NCBI GenBank assembly: GCA_030674185.1
Contig: JAPXFY010000016.1
Coordinates: forward strand, 49,242,750 to 49,306,749
Direction of reading: 5' to 3'
Length of the DNA stretch: 64,000 bases
Origin: Monoplex corrugatus
Taxonomy: Eukaryota > Mollusca > Gastropoda > Littorinimorpha > Ranellidae
Shown here: in pieces, positions 10,849-25,300 of the stretch
How the letters are laid out: every line of letters starts with the position of its first letter
Numbering within the stretch: position 1 is the first letter of the stretch
Made by a program: the position numbers and the translations under genes
The notes under the pieces: generated by a model
What the model saw: only the letters and a program-made list of their open reading frames with translations
What the model was told of the DNA's origin: nothing
The model's database searches: none

Positions 10849-13800
10849 CTCTCTCTCACGCGCACTTATTTAAACATTTCCAAACACATGTACATAATCA
10901 CACACAACAGACACAACATACATGTCACAGCAGTTTTGTTCATCTTTTTATTTTTTCCCCCCCTTTACTTCTCGTTTAAGGACAAGAGTGTTTTATCAGG
11001 TCAGTGTGCCTGTAGAGTTTTGGCCAACTGGAAAAAAACTCACCTGACCAGTTGTTGTTTACCTGGGCCCGTCTTTGTGATTGTTGCATGCTTTTTGTGC
11101 TGTGTTTGTATTGTGGTGAACAGTTGTTCTGTCAACTTGTGGTGTTGGCTGGCTGGGTAGAGAGGAGTCAGAGTTGACATTTTGGCCCCGCTCTGCTACA
11201 GTCAGTTTGCAGTTAGGGTGGTCAGGGCTAGTCTCTGGTTAGTGTTTCACTTGTAGTCGCACTTTATGTCCTAGAAGTGGAAGAGTTTCTGTGTGTCTGT
11301 ATTCAATGTGTAACCTTTTACATACCTCTCAGTTGGTAGGGGTAGGTTGCCTCTCTGTTTGTCTGTGTGGTGTTTTAAGTCAGCAGTGTCCTGCACCACA
11401 GCTGTCGTTTATGTCCCTGTTTGGCCCAAAGCTCTACAAGAAAGGCAAACTGTCCAGGCTGATGTTCCGTGATGAACATGCAGAGCAAGTATGGCTGATG
11501 GGCGTTTCCGACAGCAGCTTCCTGCCTTTCTGTTGACTCTCTGCTCCTGAGACGGTCTCCAAGGAATGTGGGTAGTGAGTCAGTTCACAGACACTGTAGC
11601 CCTCGGTCTCATCAGTCTCCAGTATCAGCCGCCCCATTGTTATCACCAGTCTTCAACAAGCATGGTTCATGGGCGCTTCCAGCAGCAACATCCTGCAAGG
11701 ATCAGCAATTAAGTGCTGGCCCGTTGCCCCTGCAATGGCCACCAGGGCGTGGGGTGGCGAGTCAATACTCACCATGCTATAAGCCTTCTGCTCCAGCAGT
11801 TTTCATCTTGGTTCATCTCTAATCGTCGTCCTGCTTTAGTTTCAACGACTACTGATTCGTCTGTCATCTGTCTACTTTCATCGATCGTTCATTCATCATC
11901 CATTCACCATTCATTCATCTACATGATCAAGTCAAATCTGAAATCGTCATAGTGTTGGAAAGTTTTGTGTGAGACAGTGAGTGTCACCCTTCATGGGTTT
12001 ACATTATGAAGGTGTTTTCCTCCTTATGAGGGTTGATACACGTGTGAAGCAGTGCATGGGAGCAATTGAAGAAATTTATGTCATTAACGTCTTTACTTAT
12101 TGCCTACATTGATCTTGTTTGTTTTTTTTTCTTTTTTTCCAAGGGCTTCTTGGGTCTGATTTCCTTGAAGATTTGAAATGTGTAATGCAATGTCTCCTTG
12201 GTGCTACCTCGGGTGGTGCTATATTTATTTATGTTTATAATATGTATATATGGTGCGTCGTTGTATTGTTTGTGATTGAATAAAATTCACATGAATGTAC
12301 TTGTTCAAGTTTTCCTTTATTAGTTAGCGGAAGGGGGTATTAGAGCTGATAGGTCTGTTTCTCTGTCTTTCCACTCTAGATCAAGCCTTAGAGAGCTTGA
12401 CAATTGGTGGCAGCGGTGGGATGGTTAGGGATTAGGTAAAATAGGTTAGTGGGGCTTATACAGTTAAGAGGGAAGCATGTGGGCGGTTGCAGGGCGTGTC
12501 CCTAATCTTGGGAGGCAGACATAAATAGATTCAGTAAAGCACTCAGGTGTGTAAGACCTGCTCCTTGCCGCTGTTCTGTATGAGTGTTGTTTTGTTTTGT
12601 TTGTCTGGGTTGATGCAGCCTGTGCATGAACCACTGAGACGCTGATTGTATGGGTGTGTCTGCTATGCACGTGCTCACATACTTATGAGCGCAAGGAGTG
12701 AGAGAGAATTGTGACTTTGGGTCTGACAAATGGTTGTGTTGTGCTGAGCTGTGTTGTGCTTGTAGACTTTATATTGCTACGTGCTCGGACGATCAGGTGC
12801 AGAAGAGACTGCGCTTCTTGTTTCACTGCAGTGGGAAGTGTTGTGTTGTGAAATGACTGATGACTTGTGCAGTGGTAGTTTCACAGCATGGATCCGGCTA
12901 ACGTCTTGTGTTTGACTAAGAGCAATTCATATTTTTTGGTGACTCACAGCTTGACAGACTGCAGTGGGAAGTATTGTGTTGTGAAACAACTGATTACTCA
13001 TGCAGTGTAGTTTCACAGCGTGGATCCGGGTAAATGTCTTGTTTTTGACTAAGTGAAATGATGGAGCATGGCCATACAAAGATTGTTGCGTAAGTACAGA
13101 AGTGATTAAGAATGTAAGTTTCTGGTAAAAAAAGGAAATCTTTATTTTTTCTCATCATGTTATGCCTCAGGTTTGGGTTAAGATCCAGAAGATTTCATAA
13201 CGGATAAGGTAGACATAGCGTAGTAGATAAGCGCTACACAGTTTTGGTACAATAAGTTCAAGAGGATAGAACAGAACACCAAGAGGGTAGGATTTCCATT
13301 AGACACCTCTTAAGTTACAGAGCAAAATGCTAAGAGGGTAAGATTCCTGTAGGTATAATCTAGATAATTTGGATGAGGGGCTACACTTAAAATACTTATG
13401 TGAAAAACATGACCAGTAGCCAGGAAGACAGTGACATGGAACTGTGCTCAGGGAAACTTAAAACTACCCATCAGTTAGAGTCCTCATTGGCATCCCCAGC
13501 AGATAGACAGAGAAAGGCTAGCATGATAACTAGTATGATGAAAGAAGAATCGAAGCAGGAACACAATGTGGTTTCTCTGTATGAAAAGTTTACAGACATC
13601 GGTACGAAGATGGGTTTACAGGGAGGGGCATTAGCAACTTTTGTATAAGTTTGTTCAGAATGAGAAAGCTGAGGAAAGACTGAGAATCAAAGACGAGGAG
13701 GGTTCAGCTATAAAAGAGAGAGAACTTCAGATGAAGGAGCAGATATGGAATGAAGAAGCGAGACAAAAGTTGAAGGATGACCATGAGCAAGCTGCTAGAA

Positions 13801-16800
13801 TTAGGGAAGCAGAGAGGAGAGAGGAGGAACTTAGGCTAAGGAGAGAAGAGGTGGACAGACAAAGCAGAGCAAGAGAGGAAGAGGTTTGAATCAGGAAGGA
13901 AAAGAGTGAAGACCAACATGTCTATTAGACCCTTTGCAAGGCGGTGAAGATGTTGACGCTTACATGGCTCACTTGAGAGAATGGCCAACTACGCAGATGG
14001 AAAGAGTCAACGTGGTCTACAAAGTTAGTTGCACTATTGTGTGGAAAAGCCAGCCAGGCAGTCCTTCGGCTCCATCCAGATGATTTGAGCCAGTACAATA
14101 AGGTTAAGATGGCCTTGCTGAAACACTTTTATCTGGACGCCGAAGCATACAGACAGAAATTTCGGGACATGAGGAAGAACCCAGACGAGACCTTTGACCA
14201 GCTCCTCATTCGTGTGAGGTCTTGTTTTTCTCTGTGGTGTCAGGCTGCGGAGAAGGATGAAGATGATGCACAGGACGTTCAGGATCTGCTCATGCAAGTA
14301 CAGATGAACCGGATACTGTCACAAGATTTGATTGTGGAGGTCTGTAAGGCGTGTCCCAAGTCAGCTGATGAGGTAGCTAAACAAGCAAATGTATATGCGC
14401 AGGCAAAGTGTATGGGCCATGAGCTGAGGCAAGAGAGGCATGTGATTAAGCCAAATCTTTGAGGGAATGAGGAAGAAGGAATACCTGGAAGTGGGACAGA
14501 AGAGCCACCCTTAGTGGAGAGGCAGGGTTAAGGACAGGAACAGGAAAGAATCAGGAAAAGCAACAGTCTAGTGTGAGAGGGATGATACAGTGCTACAAAT
14601 GCCAGAAGAAAGGACATATTGCATGTTACTGCCCTGAGACGGACCCAAAAGTCTTAGTGGTATCAACAGGGCATCCTCAACAGTTGGAGCCGCCATTTAC
14701 ACCTACAATATGCGTCTTATGCGCAGCAAAACCCTATACATCACGATGCAAAGTGTTTGTAAATGGTATGCCAGTGAACGGGCTTCGAGATACAGGCGCG
14801 GGTTACACGGTTGTCTTGGAAGAGTTCGTGTCCCCTGAGGATTATACTGGGGATAATGTGACTGTTGTCTTGGCTGAGACCTGGTGCTGCAGCATTCTTC
14901 CTGTAGCAGAAGTTGTTCTTGACTTGCCTTTCGTGCGAGGGAAGATGAGAGTGCTTGTAATGAAGAAGCCAGTGGAGGACGAACTTGTTGGGAATTTTGT
15001 GCAAAGGGGAAAAGACTCGCCATTTGAAACAGTCCCAGTGTCTGCTGTGCCAGCCTTGGCAGCAGCACAGACCCGAGCGCAAGCACGGAGGGAAAAGGAG
15101 CCCATTGTCTCTCAAAGATCAAGTTATGGTCGCGTTGAAGTCTTCTTTGGAGATAAAGCAGGAAGAAGATGAAACACTGAGAAGGGCTAGGGCTGAATGT
15201 TCCAAGGGGACTGTATACCCAACAAAACATGGAGATGTAACGTATGTGAAGAAGGGAAACGTCCTGATGAGGAAGTTTGGGAGTAGCAAGGAGACTACCA
15301 CGCAAAGCTGCGTACCGAAGGAATTACGTCCATCAGCACTAATGTTAGGCCATGACATTCTGATGTCTGGTCACCTGGGTGCGAGAAAGACCAAGGCTAA
15401 TATTCTTTCTCGTTTCTACTGGCCAAGAACGTGTTCCGACATTGTCAGGTACTGCCAATCTTGTGCAAAATGTCAAAGAACGATCGACAAAGGACGAGTG
15501 CCACCAGTGCCTTTGGTGAGGATGCCACTTGTGCAGGAACCTTTCTCACAAGTGGGGATGGATCTCATTGGGCCAATTGCTCCAGTCTCTCAGTCTGGGA
15601 ATTGTTATGTTCTTGTGATGGTTGACTACGTGACCAAATATCAGAAGCAGTGCCGCTGAAGAACATAACAACTGAAGCAGTGGCAGAGGTAGCATTTGAG
15701 ATGTGGTCTCAGACCGGAATTCCGAGCAGAGTATTGACTGACAGGGGCAGTCAGTTCACCAGCCAGACCATGGAGGAGATTTTTCGACTGTTGGCCATCA
15801 AGGGATTGCGCACCACTCCCTATCATGCCCAGTGCTATGGGGCAGTTGAAAGGTTCAACGGCACTTTGAAATGCATGTTGCGGAGGTTGGTGCAAGAAAA
15901 GCCAGAGGAGTGGGATAGATGGATTCCGGCACTGCTTTTCGTATATCGTGAGGTTCCACAGGCCAGTACCGGTTTCTCTCCTTTCAAGCTCCTCTATGGA
16001 AGGAAGATCAGAGGTCCCATGCAGGTACTCAAGGAACTCTGGACTCATCCTGAAAGGCAGGAGCTGCAGACGGCGGTGGAGTATGTGATAGACTTATAGA
16101 ACCGCATTGCAGAATCCTGTGCCTTCGCATAAGAGAACTTGAGTGAAACTAAACATCGATACAAGTGTCACTTTGATGTCAAGGCAAGGAAACGACATTT
16201 TGTACCAGGCAGCAAGGCCTTGGTTCTGCATCCTCAAAAGAACAACACGTTGGAGTTGTCTTGCACGGGGCCCTATTGGGTGATGGCCTGCATTGGCAAA
16301 GCAGATATCAGATCCTTGTGGGAAACAAAACCAAGCTGCACCATGCCAGTCTCTTGAAGCAGTTCATAGAGAGAGATCCAGAACTCAGACCCCAAGATCC
16401 AGAATTCACTCCAGCTCCAGCCATACCAGTGCATGGTGCAAGCCATCCCAGATGGGGAGAATCTGGCTTCTGACTTTCTGTTGGAGGGAGAGTGGTTCAG
16501 ATGATGATGACAGCGAGTGAGGAGATTGAGTGGAGAAGTCAGGGGTCGGTGGAGGGTTCAGAGTTGTATATATTGCAGTTTTGTTCATCTATTTATTTTT
16601 TCCCCCTTTACTTCTCATTTAAGGACAAGAGCGTCTTATCAGGTCAGTGTGCCTGTAGAGTTTTGGCCAACTGGAAAAAAACTCACCTGACCAGTTGTTG
16701 TTTACCTGGGCCCGTCTTTGTGATTGTTGCATGCTTTTTGTGCTGTGTTTGTATTGTGGTGAACAGTTGTTCTGTCAACTTGTGGTGTTGGCTGGCTGGG

Positions 16801-19270
16801 TAGAGAGGAGTCAGAGTTGACATTTTGGCCCCGCTCTGCTACAGTCGTTTGCAGTTAGGGTGGTTAGGGCCAGTCTCTAGTCAGCGTTCACTTGTAGTCA
16901 GACTTTGTGTCCTAGAAGTGGAAGAGTTTCTGTGTGTCTGTGTTTAAGGCAGGAGTCTAAGTAAAGAGGAGTCAGTTGATGTTTGGTTCCCCTCTCAGCT
17001 ACAGTCGGTTTGCAGTTAGGGTGGTCAGGGCTAGTCTCTGGTCAGCGTTTCACTTGTAGTCGCACTTTGTGTCCTAAAAGTGGAAGAGTTTCTGTGTGTC
17101 TGTGTTTAATGTGTAACTTTTACATACCTCTCAGTTGGTAGGGGTAGGTTGCCTCTCTGTTGTCGTGTGTGTTTTAAGTCAGCAGTGTCCTGCACCACAG
17201 TCGTCGTTTATGTCCCTGTTTGGCCTAAAGCTCTACGAGAAAGGCAAACTGTCCAGGTTGATGTTCCGGTGACAAACATGCAGAGCAAGTATGGTTGATG
17301 GGCATTTTCAACAGCAGCTTCCTGCCTTTCTGTTGACTCTCTGCTCCTGAGACGGTCTCCAAGGAATGTGGGTGGCGATCAGTTCACAGACACACTGCAG
17401 CCCTCGGTCTCATCAGTCTCCAGTATCAGCCGCCCCATTGTTATCACCAGTCTTCAACAAGCATGGTTCATGGGCGCTTCCAGCAGCAACATCCTGCAAG
17501 GATCGGCAATTAAGTGCTGGCCCATTGCCCCTGCGATGGCTGCCAGGGCGTGGGGTGGTGAGTCAGTACTCCCTATGCTACAAGCCTTCTGCTCCAGCGG
17601 TTTTCATCTTAGTTTATCTCTAATCATCATCCTGCTTTAGTTTCATCGACTACTGATTCGTCTGTCATCTATGTCATCTGTCTACTTTCATCGATCGTTC
17701 ATTCATCATCCGTTCGCCATTCATTTATCTACATGATTCAAGTCAAATCTGAAATTGTCATAGTGTCGGAAAGTTTTGTGTGAGACAGCGAGTGTCACCC
17801 TTCGTGGGTTTACATTATGAAGGTGTTTTCCTCCTTATGAGGGGTTGATACACGTGTGAAGCACTGCACGGGAGCAATTGAAGAAACTGACCTCATTAAC
17901 GTCTTTATTTTATTGCCTACATTGATCTTGTTTGTTTTTTTTTCTTTTTTCCAAGGGCTTCTTGGGGCTGGTTTCCTTGAAGATTTGAAATGTGTAATGC
18001 AATGTCTCCTTGGTGCTACCTCGGGTGGTGCTATATTTATTTATGTTTGTGATATGTATATATTGGTGCGTCATGTTGTACTGTTTGGGATTGAATAAAA
18101 TTCGTGTGAATGTATTTGTTCAAGTTTTCTAAAATTGGTGTGAATGTATTTGTTCAAGTTTTCCTTTATCAGTTAGCGGAAGGGGGTGTTAGAGCTGATA
18201 GGTCTGTTTCTCTGTCTTTCCACTCTAGATCAAGCCTTAGCGAGGTTGACAATACATAACATGCTTATGCATACCCATACATACACAAACACACACAACA
18301 CACCCACAAATACCATATCTCAAACCGTTTTGAATCCAGTACCTGAAAAGGACAAAATCCAAAAGAGTTATTAACAGCTGAAGACATTTTACAGAGACCA
18401 TAGAGGAACAGACTGGCCCTTACTTCCTCTTGTTTCCCTCCTCATTGATTTTCTTGATGATGTCGTCAACAGCGGTGACCTCGTTACCTGTCAGTGTTCC
18501 CTGCGCTTGTCCATCCAGAGCACCCAGAGTTCTGTTTGTTAAGAAGACAGGGAAATCAGATTGTTGTTTCATTTTGGTCAGTATATTCATTTGTAAGCAG
18601 ATGTATAACTAAAACTGACATAGCTAAACAGAGGTCAGGAAATCCACTTAGCTCAGCTGGTCAAGTTTGGAGTTTGTTCAAGACTTTATCAAACTTGTTC
18701 AATTCAAAACAAGTGCAATTGCCTGCGTAAAATAGAATCAGAACGCGTATACCAGACAAGACAGGCGTAAATTTTCGCAAGCGCCTTTGTCAAGCATAAA
18801 CCTAAGACCACAAACAAACAAACACCAAATACAAAAATAAGACCAAAAAGACTAAAACTTCCCTGCTGCTTCGTCCAGTGGGAGAAAAGGAATCTATTTT
18901 CATGTTTAAACAACTTGCAAAAGAACAGAGTAAAGATTTACTGGAGAATGTTGGTATCGTTGAATGGCCTCTCCTGCTGCCTGTTGATTATTCTGAAGAC
19001 GTCCACCTCGTCATCTCCAACAATGCGCACAACAGACCTGTTGTAGGTCTGACTCAAACTGCACAACAGACAATATCACCACTTGACTTCAGGATGAAAA
19101 TTAACACAATGAAAACTATGGTGCAAGAAAGAAAGATGTTCAACGGATTGTTAGTTTGTATATCTGCTTATGTACCTATGTCATTTGGTTTGTATGAGTA
19201 TATACATTTTTTTCTGAATCATGATAAATGCAAGGTGAATGCAAATATAACCCTTTAATGGTGCTCTCCT

Positions 19271-19322
<52 letters not shown>

Positions 19323-22300
19323 AACACTCAAACTCATAAATGCTAGGCTATGAAAGATTAGGCACATTAAAAATGTACATTATTATCATTACCAATACTA
19401 AGGCTCCCCTAATAAATTGGCCTTGTGATCCGAATGTGGTACTGCATCATGTATGCAGAAATGCCAGGGAAGTAAAACCACAATCATTTTAATGTTCAAA
19501 ATGTTTTTGTAACTTCTAATGACAACAAGTGCCTATCAATTAACATCAGGATGAGAGTTCTTCAGAGTTATATAGAACCAATACTGTTGTAAGGATGTGA
19601 ACACAAGGTTGAACAGGACTGAGGCAGCTGAAATGTGGTTTCTAAGAAGAATGTTAAAGAGTTCCATGGACAGCAAAGAAAACAAACAAGACAGTCTTGA
19701 ATGAGACAACACACACAAAAAAACATCAATGAAGAAGGCTGGGAAAAGATAAGCAACATTTATAGGACATTTTATAAGGCAAGAGAAATTAGAGCACCAA
19801 GTTACAATAGGAAAGTTGGAGGGAAAGAGCACAGGGTAGATCCAGGAAGAAAATACTGGATGGACTTGCAGAGTGGATGGAAACAGAGAAGGTGGGAGAT
19901 GTACTTGCAGTGACAAAAAGAAAGATTCGTATGGAGTGCCATGATTGCCAACAGCATGCGGCTGGGCACATAATCACGATGATGATGAATGACACATTGA
20001 ACAATTCAATACCTTGCCCCGTTGGAAGGATTATGAATGTCAATGTAGAACTGTTTTGGGTACAGATCTAGGGAGGCTGTCGCAGGTGTCAGTTTCACTG
20101 TGATATACTGGATAGCCTGCAGAGGAAAACAATAAATATATCAAAATCTACAGGTGATATATCGGATAGCCAGCAATGGAAGACAGCAAATATATCCAAA
20201 TCTACAGGTGATATAGCCGATAGCCAGCGATGGAACACACTCAACATCAAACTCTACATGTGATATAGTGGAAGCCTACAATGAAAACACTACAAAAAAT
20301 ACATCAAACACAATATGTGATATACTTCATAGTCTACAATCAAAAACAACAAATACATCAAACTCTACGCATGATACACTGAAGTCGGTGATGGATTTGT
20401 AGTTCTGAGTTTGTTCAAGAGGGATTCACTGCACTCAGACAATTCCACATGGGCACCATCCAAGTCAGCTGGCAACTATCTGGCAAACTGTGTAAAATCA
20501 TATGTATGGCAAGGTTTTGAAATGGGGAGATGGAGAGAGAGACCCACGAAACAATAAGCCGATACCACTACAATGATGGAAACATTATCATTAGCAGCAA
20601 ACAGGTCAGTTTTCAATATTGTAGACTGGGCTGGAATCGATATCGGTCCACAGCCCACATTCCACAAATAAATCGGAACTCTAGAGCAACTAGCTGTCAT
20701 TTCTACATCCATTATTAAAGAATATAGACTAATAAGCATGTATTTTAATGGCTTTCTTTTTGTTTTCATTTTGACATACTGCTTCTTACAGATGAAAAGT
20801 AATGACAGCAAAGTAATTAAGTGGTGGAATTTCCCACCTGGATGGTCTGATATTGAACCTGCCTAGTAGCAACCGGTGGATAACATACAGAGATTTTTCA
20901 GATCTTCCAAGTCAAAAGATGTGCAGATTGCTGTTAGTGCCTAAAAAACTCCCTATGAGATGTGTAACACATTCAGAGCATCAAATACACATGTTAAAGA
21001 TTCTGTAGTCATGTCAGTGTTTGGTGGGTCACACAAAACCAAAAATACCCAGCAAACACACCAGAAAAATAGAGTAAGACTGTCAACCTGGTAAATACAC
21101 ACACACATACATACACACGCACACACATACATATGCACAGACACACACACACACACAACAAAACATACGCACACTGAAACTAAACAAAAATGGAATGTCG
21201 TAACCAGTGTAACGTACCTCTGAGCGCTGCAAGAATACAAGCACTCCTTCTTCTCGCTCATAATCAGCACCTTCTGTAGCCAGGTAAATGCTGACGCCAG
21301 AGTCTGTGACAGGTAAGGTCATCATCCTGGTTGTGTAGCTGACTGTCACATCATAGTTCAGGCCCTGCACGCGCTGCACTCCAATTCTCGCTGTCTTGTC
21401 GCTTTTGCCCACAATTACCATGCTGATACAAAAAACCCAACTCTTTTGTTTCAATAATACACTATAACAAAGATAAAAAAAAATTACTATGTGACTCAAA
21501 ATGGGAAAACTTGGCAAAACTTGCAGCCAGCCAATCATAGCTAGATCTAAAAACAGCTGGATAGGATCAAATTTGGTCAAATGAGATGTTTCTGTATTTC
21601 AAGTCTTAAACATCTGGTCTTCAATTTCCCAAAGTTTTCACATATTTTATTATTAATGAAAACAGTCTGAAAAATGTTTTTTCAACATTTTATGAGCATA
21701 TTACTTCCTTGACAAACACACAAAGTTCAAATGTGCCTAAAATGACAACTATAGTAGAGAATGTATTTTCGTGTTAATTCATAAACTTTGAAATGTTACG
21801 ATGAACTATAAACTCAAAACTGAAAATTTTGCACATTATTAGAATTTTCTCATGCTAGGTCATGTACAATGAATATCAAGTATTCACCTTGAAGATCCTA
21901 TGATCATGTCAGTGGTCTTATTTTATGACACAACAAATTCTGGCCTTACTGTATGACACAATAAACGTTGGCCTTATTTCATGACACAATAAACTTTGGC
22001 CTTATTTCATGACACAATAAACTCTGGCCTTATTTCATGACACAATAAACTTTGGCCTTATTTCATGACACAATAAACTCTGGCCTTATTTCATGACACA
22101 ATAAACTTTGGCCTTATTTCATGACACAATAAACTCTGGCCTTATTTCATGATACAATAAACTTTGACCTTACTTCATGACACGATAAATTTTGACTTTA
22201 TTGTATGGCAGATTAAACTTTGGCCTTATTTCATGACAGATTAAACTTCGGCCTCATTTCTTGACAATAAACGCTGTCCTTTCAGACGCAATCAACTTCA

Positions 22301-25300
22301 GCCTTATTTCATAACACAACTAACTTTGGGCTAATTTCTCAGGCACCTTTTAGTTAAGAATAGCTACCCTTTCAAACACTCAAAACAAAAGCATTATAGT
22401 ATCCTTTTATTGTCAAATTCATCATAACTTTGCATTCTTTCTTCAAGTTCGTTGCCCAGTTTTACTACTCTTCAAAATGCAGCCTACCACAAAAATTTTT
22501 TTCATGATTATATCATATTAAAGAATAAAGACATACATAACTCTGGAGTAAAATTTTGGAGGACTCACAACTACTATACAATATCCTTATATTATTATTC
22601 CTATTATCATATCAACCCTTTGCATTGTCATCCATGCTAGCAAAGCAAAAACTTAAACTTTTGACTCCCTCACTCTATACACCAGATCCTGCAGGAAGCT
22701 GGTGGATAGGGTGAGGGAGTCAAAGGCTTAAGTTTTTAAAGCTGGTAAATTGGATGCAGTAGTCAAAGGGTTAAAGAAAAAACGTAAATAAATGAATAAA
22801 CATACAAGTAAAAGTCTTACCTATAAATAGGCACAATCTGCACCAGACCACGCACATGGTCGCTAGGCAGGATGGTGATGGTGGCAAAGAGACTGGCACT
22901 GTTTAAGCGAGCATCATCACCCACACTCACCAGCTTCACAACAAACGTAAACCGCTCCTCTGGAATCTGATGCATACAAACTTTCATGTATGCACATATA
23001 CATACACACACATATGTGCAAATATATACACACAAACAGAATCTGATGTATACGATCTTTCACATATGCACACAAACATACACACACATATGTGCAAATA
23101 TATGCACACGAACACAACACACATATACATGAGCAACTCAAAAAACGCATGAGGATAACTCATGAATACTAACAAATGAACACACACTCACATAGACATG
23201 CACACACACAAACAGACATTAAATAAGAACTTACATACATATACTTTTTTCTGGCCATGAATGCTGGAAGATGACATGTATATACTCAGCAAAGAAAACA
23301 AACGAGACAGTCCTGATGGATGCAGACACAAGATCATTCATTAGGAAGATTAGGAAAAGACAGACAACATTTGATAGGCCATTTTATGAGGAAAGGGGAA
23401 TTGGTGCACCTGGTCACAACAGGAAAGGTGGAGGGAAAGAGAGCACCAGGCAGACCTAGGGAGAAAATATTGGACTTGCAGGGTTGCTGAGGACAGAGAG
23501 GGCGGAAGATGTGTTTGCAGCAGCAAGGGACAAAGATACATGTACATATGGACGGCCATGATTGCCAACGCCACGCGGCAGGGCACTTGATGATGATGAT
23601 ATACGTATATACTTAATTTCACACCCACACAAATGCACATAATTATACATTATTCTGTCTGCAATCTTACTGAACACACATACAACACACACACACACAA
23701 TACACACACACACAACAGAACACACACACATCAACAACACACACAACACAACACAACACACACACACATGCACACATATACACTTCACTCACCTGATCAT
23801 CCTTGAGGCGCACAATCAAATCGCACAAGCTTGTATTAGCATAACAAGTTGCATTCCCTGTCAGCGATACAAGCTGGCTGATCAGCTGCCTGTCTTCTTC
23901 TTCGCTGCTTGTCTGGTTCATCTTGGCTTTCCAAAACACCAGCACCTCTCCATAGTCAGCGTTGAGTCGGGTCAGGGTCAAGGTCACGTTGGGATTAACA
24001 TCTTCGTCTGCTTCCACATTTTTGGACTGTTCGTCAAAACCGATGATACCATTGGACAGATCACTAGGTCTGATGATGATCTCTGCAAATCCCTGGACAC
24101 AGACACCGTAACTGACAATAAACTTCAAGATTTTTTCCCTACTGTTCCATTTCCTATCCCACATCAATGGCCACAAAATCTTGGACAATTCACACCACTT
24201 TGATGATGATGATGATGATGATGGGGGTGATAATCATAATGCTATGGAGTTCAATCTAGGATTGAGGTTGTGACAGGGCTGTACTCTACCTTACTATCAT
24301 GATTTGCCCTGGCATCAACCAGGTCCAAGAGATACAGACACCTGCAATGTTAGTCAGGAGATTTGAGCAAAACTCTCAAAAACAACTCTGTGAAGTAGTT
24401 GACACTCGACTGTATGGTGTCAGTTTCCTGAGTTTATAACACACCAAACTTTGGACAGGAGTTGACTGATGCTGAAAATCCACCAAACTCTCAGGATCGA
24501 TGGTATTGAACCTTCAACCATCTAGTCAGTAGTGTGTTATGTCAGCCACAGCACCATAGCGACTGTATGACTTCAGTTCAAGACAATTCAGACTAATGTG
24601 TTGTCTCTACTCATCCTATGAGCAGGATAGCTCAGTATTTGGTGGCTTATGGAAACAAAAAAATCACCAGCACACATAGACTGAGTATGCAGACAGACTG
24701 TGCAACAACATACCACCTGTATTGTGGATAAAACAATGTGCATACATGCACTAAAAAAATCGAATTGCTTAAAAATGGAAAATAAAACAACATCAAATCA
24801 CCAACATTTCTTCTTCTTCTTCCTATGATGCATCACTTCTGTCCCCTTTACCCTCTTCAACAGGTGAGATAACTAAGTTGGTATGAACATCAGACCTCCA
24901 AGCACAAAGTCTGAATTTGATCCTGCTACGGCAATACTTAGTGGGTAAAGGGTGGAAAGTCTTGACCTCTTAGGAGGTCCCTGTTGACTCAGGACCTGCT
25001 ACTTCCTGAATCCATTTCAAGTACATGCAAACATCAAATACACACTTAGAAATTCTGTACTCCATATGTATGCAAACATCAAATACACACTAAGCAATCC
25101 TGTAAGCCATATCAGCATTTGGCAGCTTATAGAATTAAGAAAATACTGTGCATGTAGCACATCCTTCAAAAATGGGGTATGACTGCCCACATGGCAGGGT
25201 AACTCACCAAAGATAAAGCATACCACATAGTGTGGGTCAAACCACCATAACAATGTGCAGACACACAACTGAAAAAAAGCTGCTCTGAATGAAGATAAAA

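Larger units (their letters stand above)
10923..18251 (+). mobile_element. Ty3/gypsy-type LTR retrotransposon lacking RT
   Basis: 7.3-kb element inserted, opposite to the gene, in the intron between W24 and W25. Five-base target duplications ATACA flank it (10,918-10,922 and 18,252-18,256). LTRs run from TGT to TTGACA. In order it carries a tRNA-Leu-type primer site, broken gag, a zinc knuckle, an aspartic protease motif and integrase. No reverse transcriptase or RNase H motif lies between protease and integrase, where a Ty3/gypsy element normally has them. Frameshifts and stops break every gene. Non-autonomous and decayed. Confidence 0.92.

Noticed and set aside
11568..11822. LTR-internal frames of 70-118 codons, present in both LTRs, as genes
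   Set aside because: They differ between LTRs by frameshifts and have no recognisable domain.
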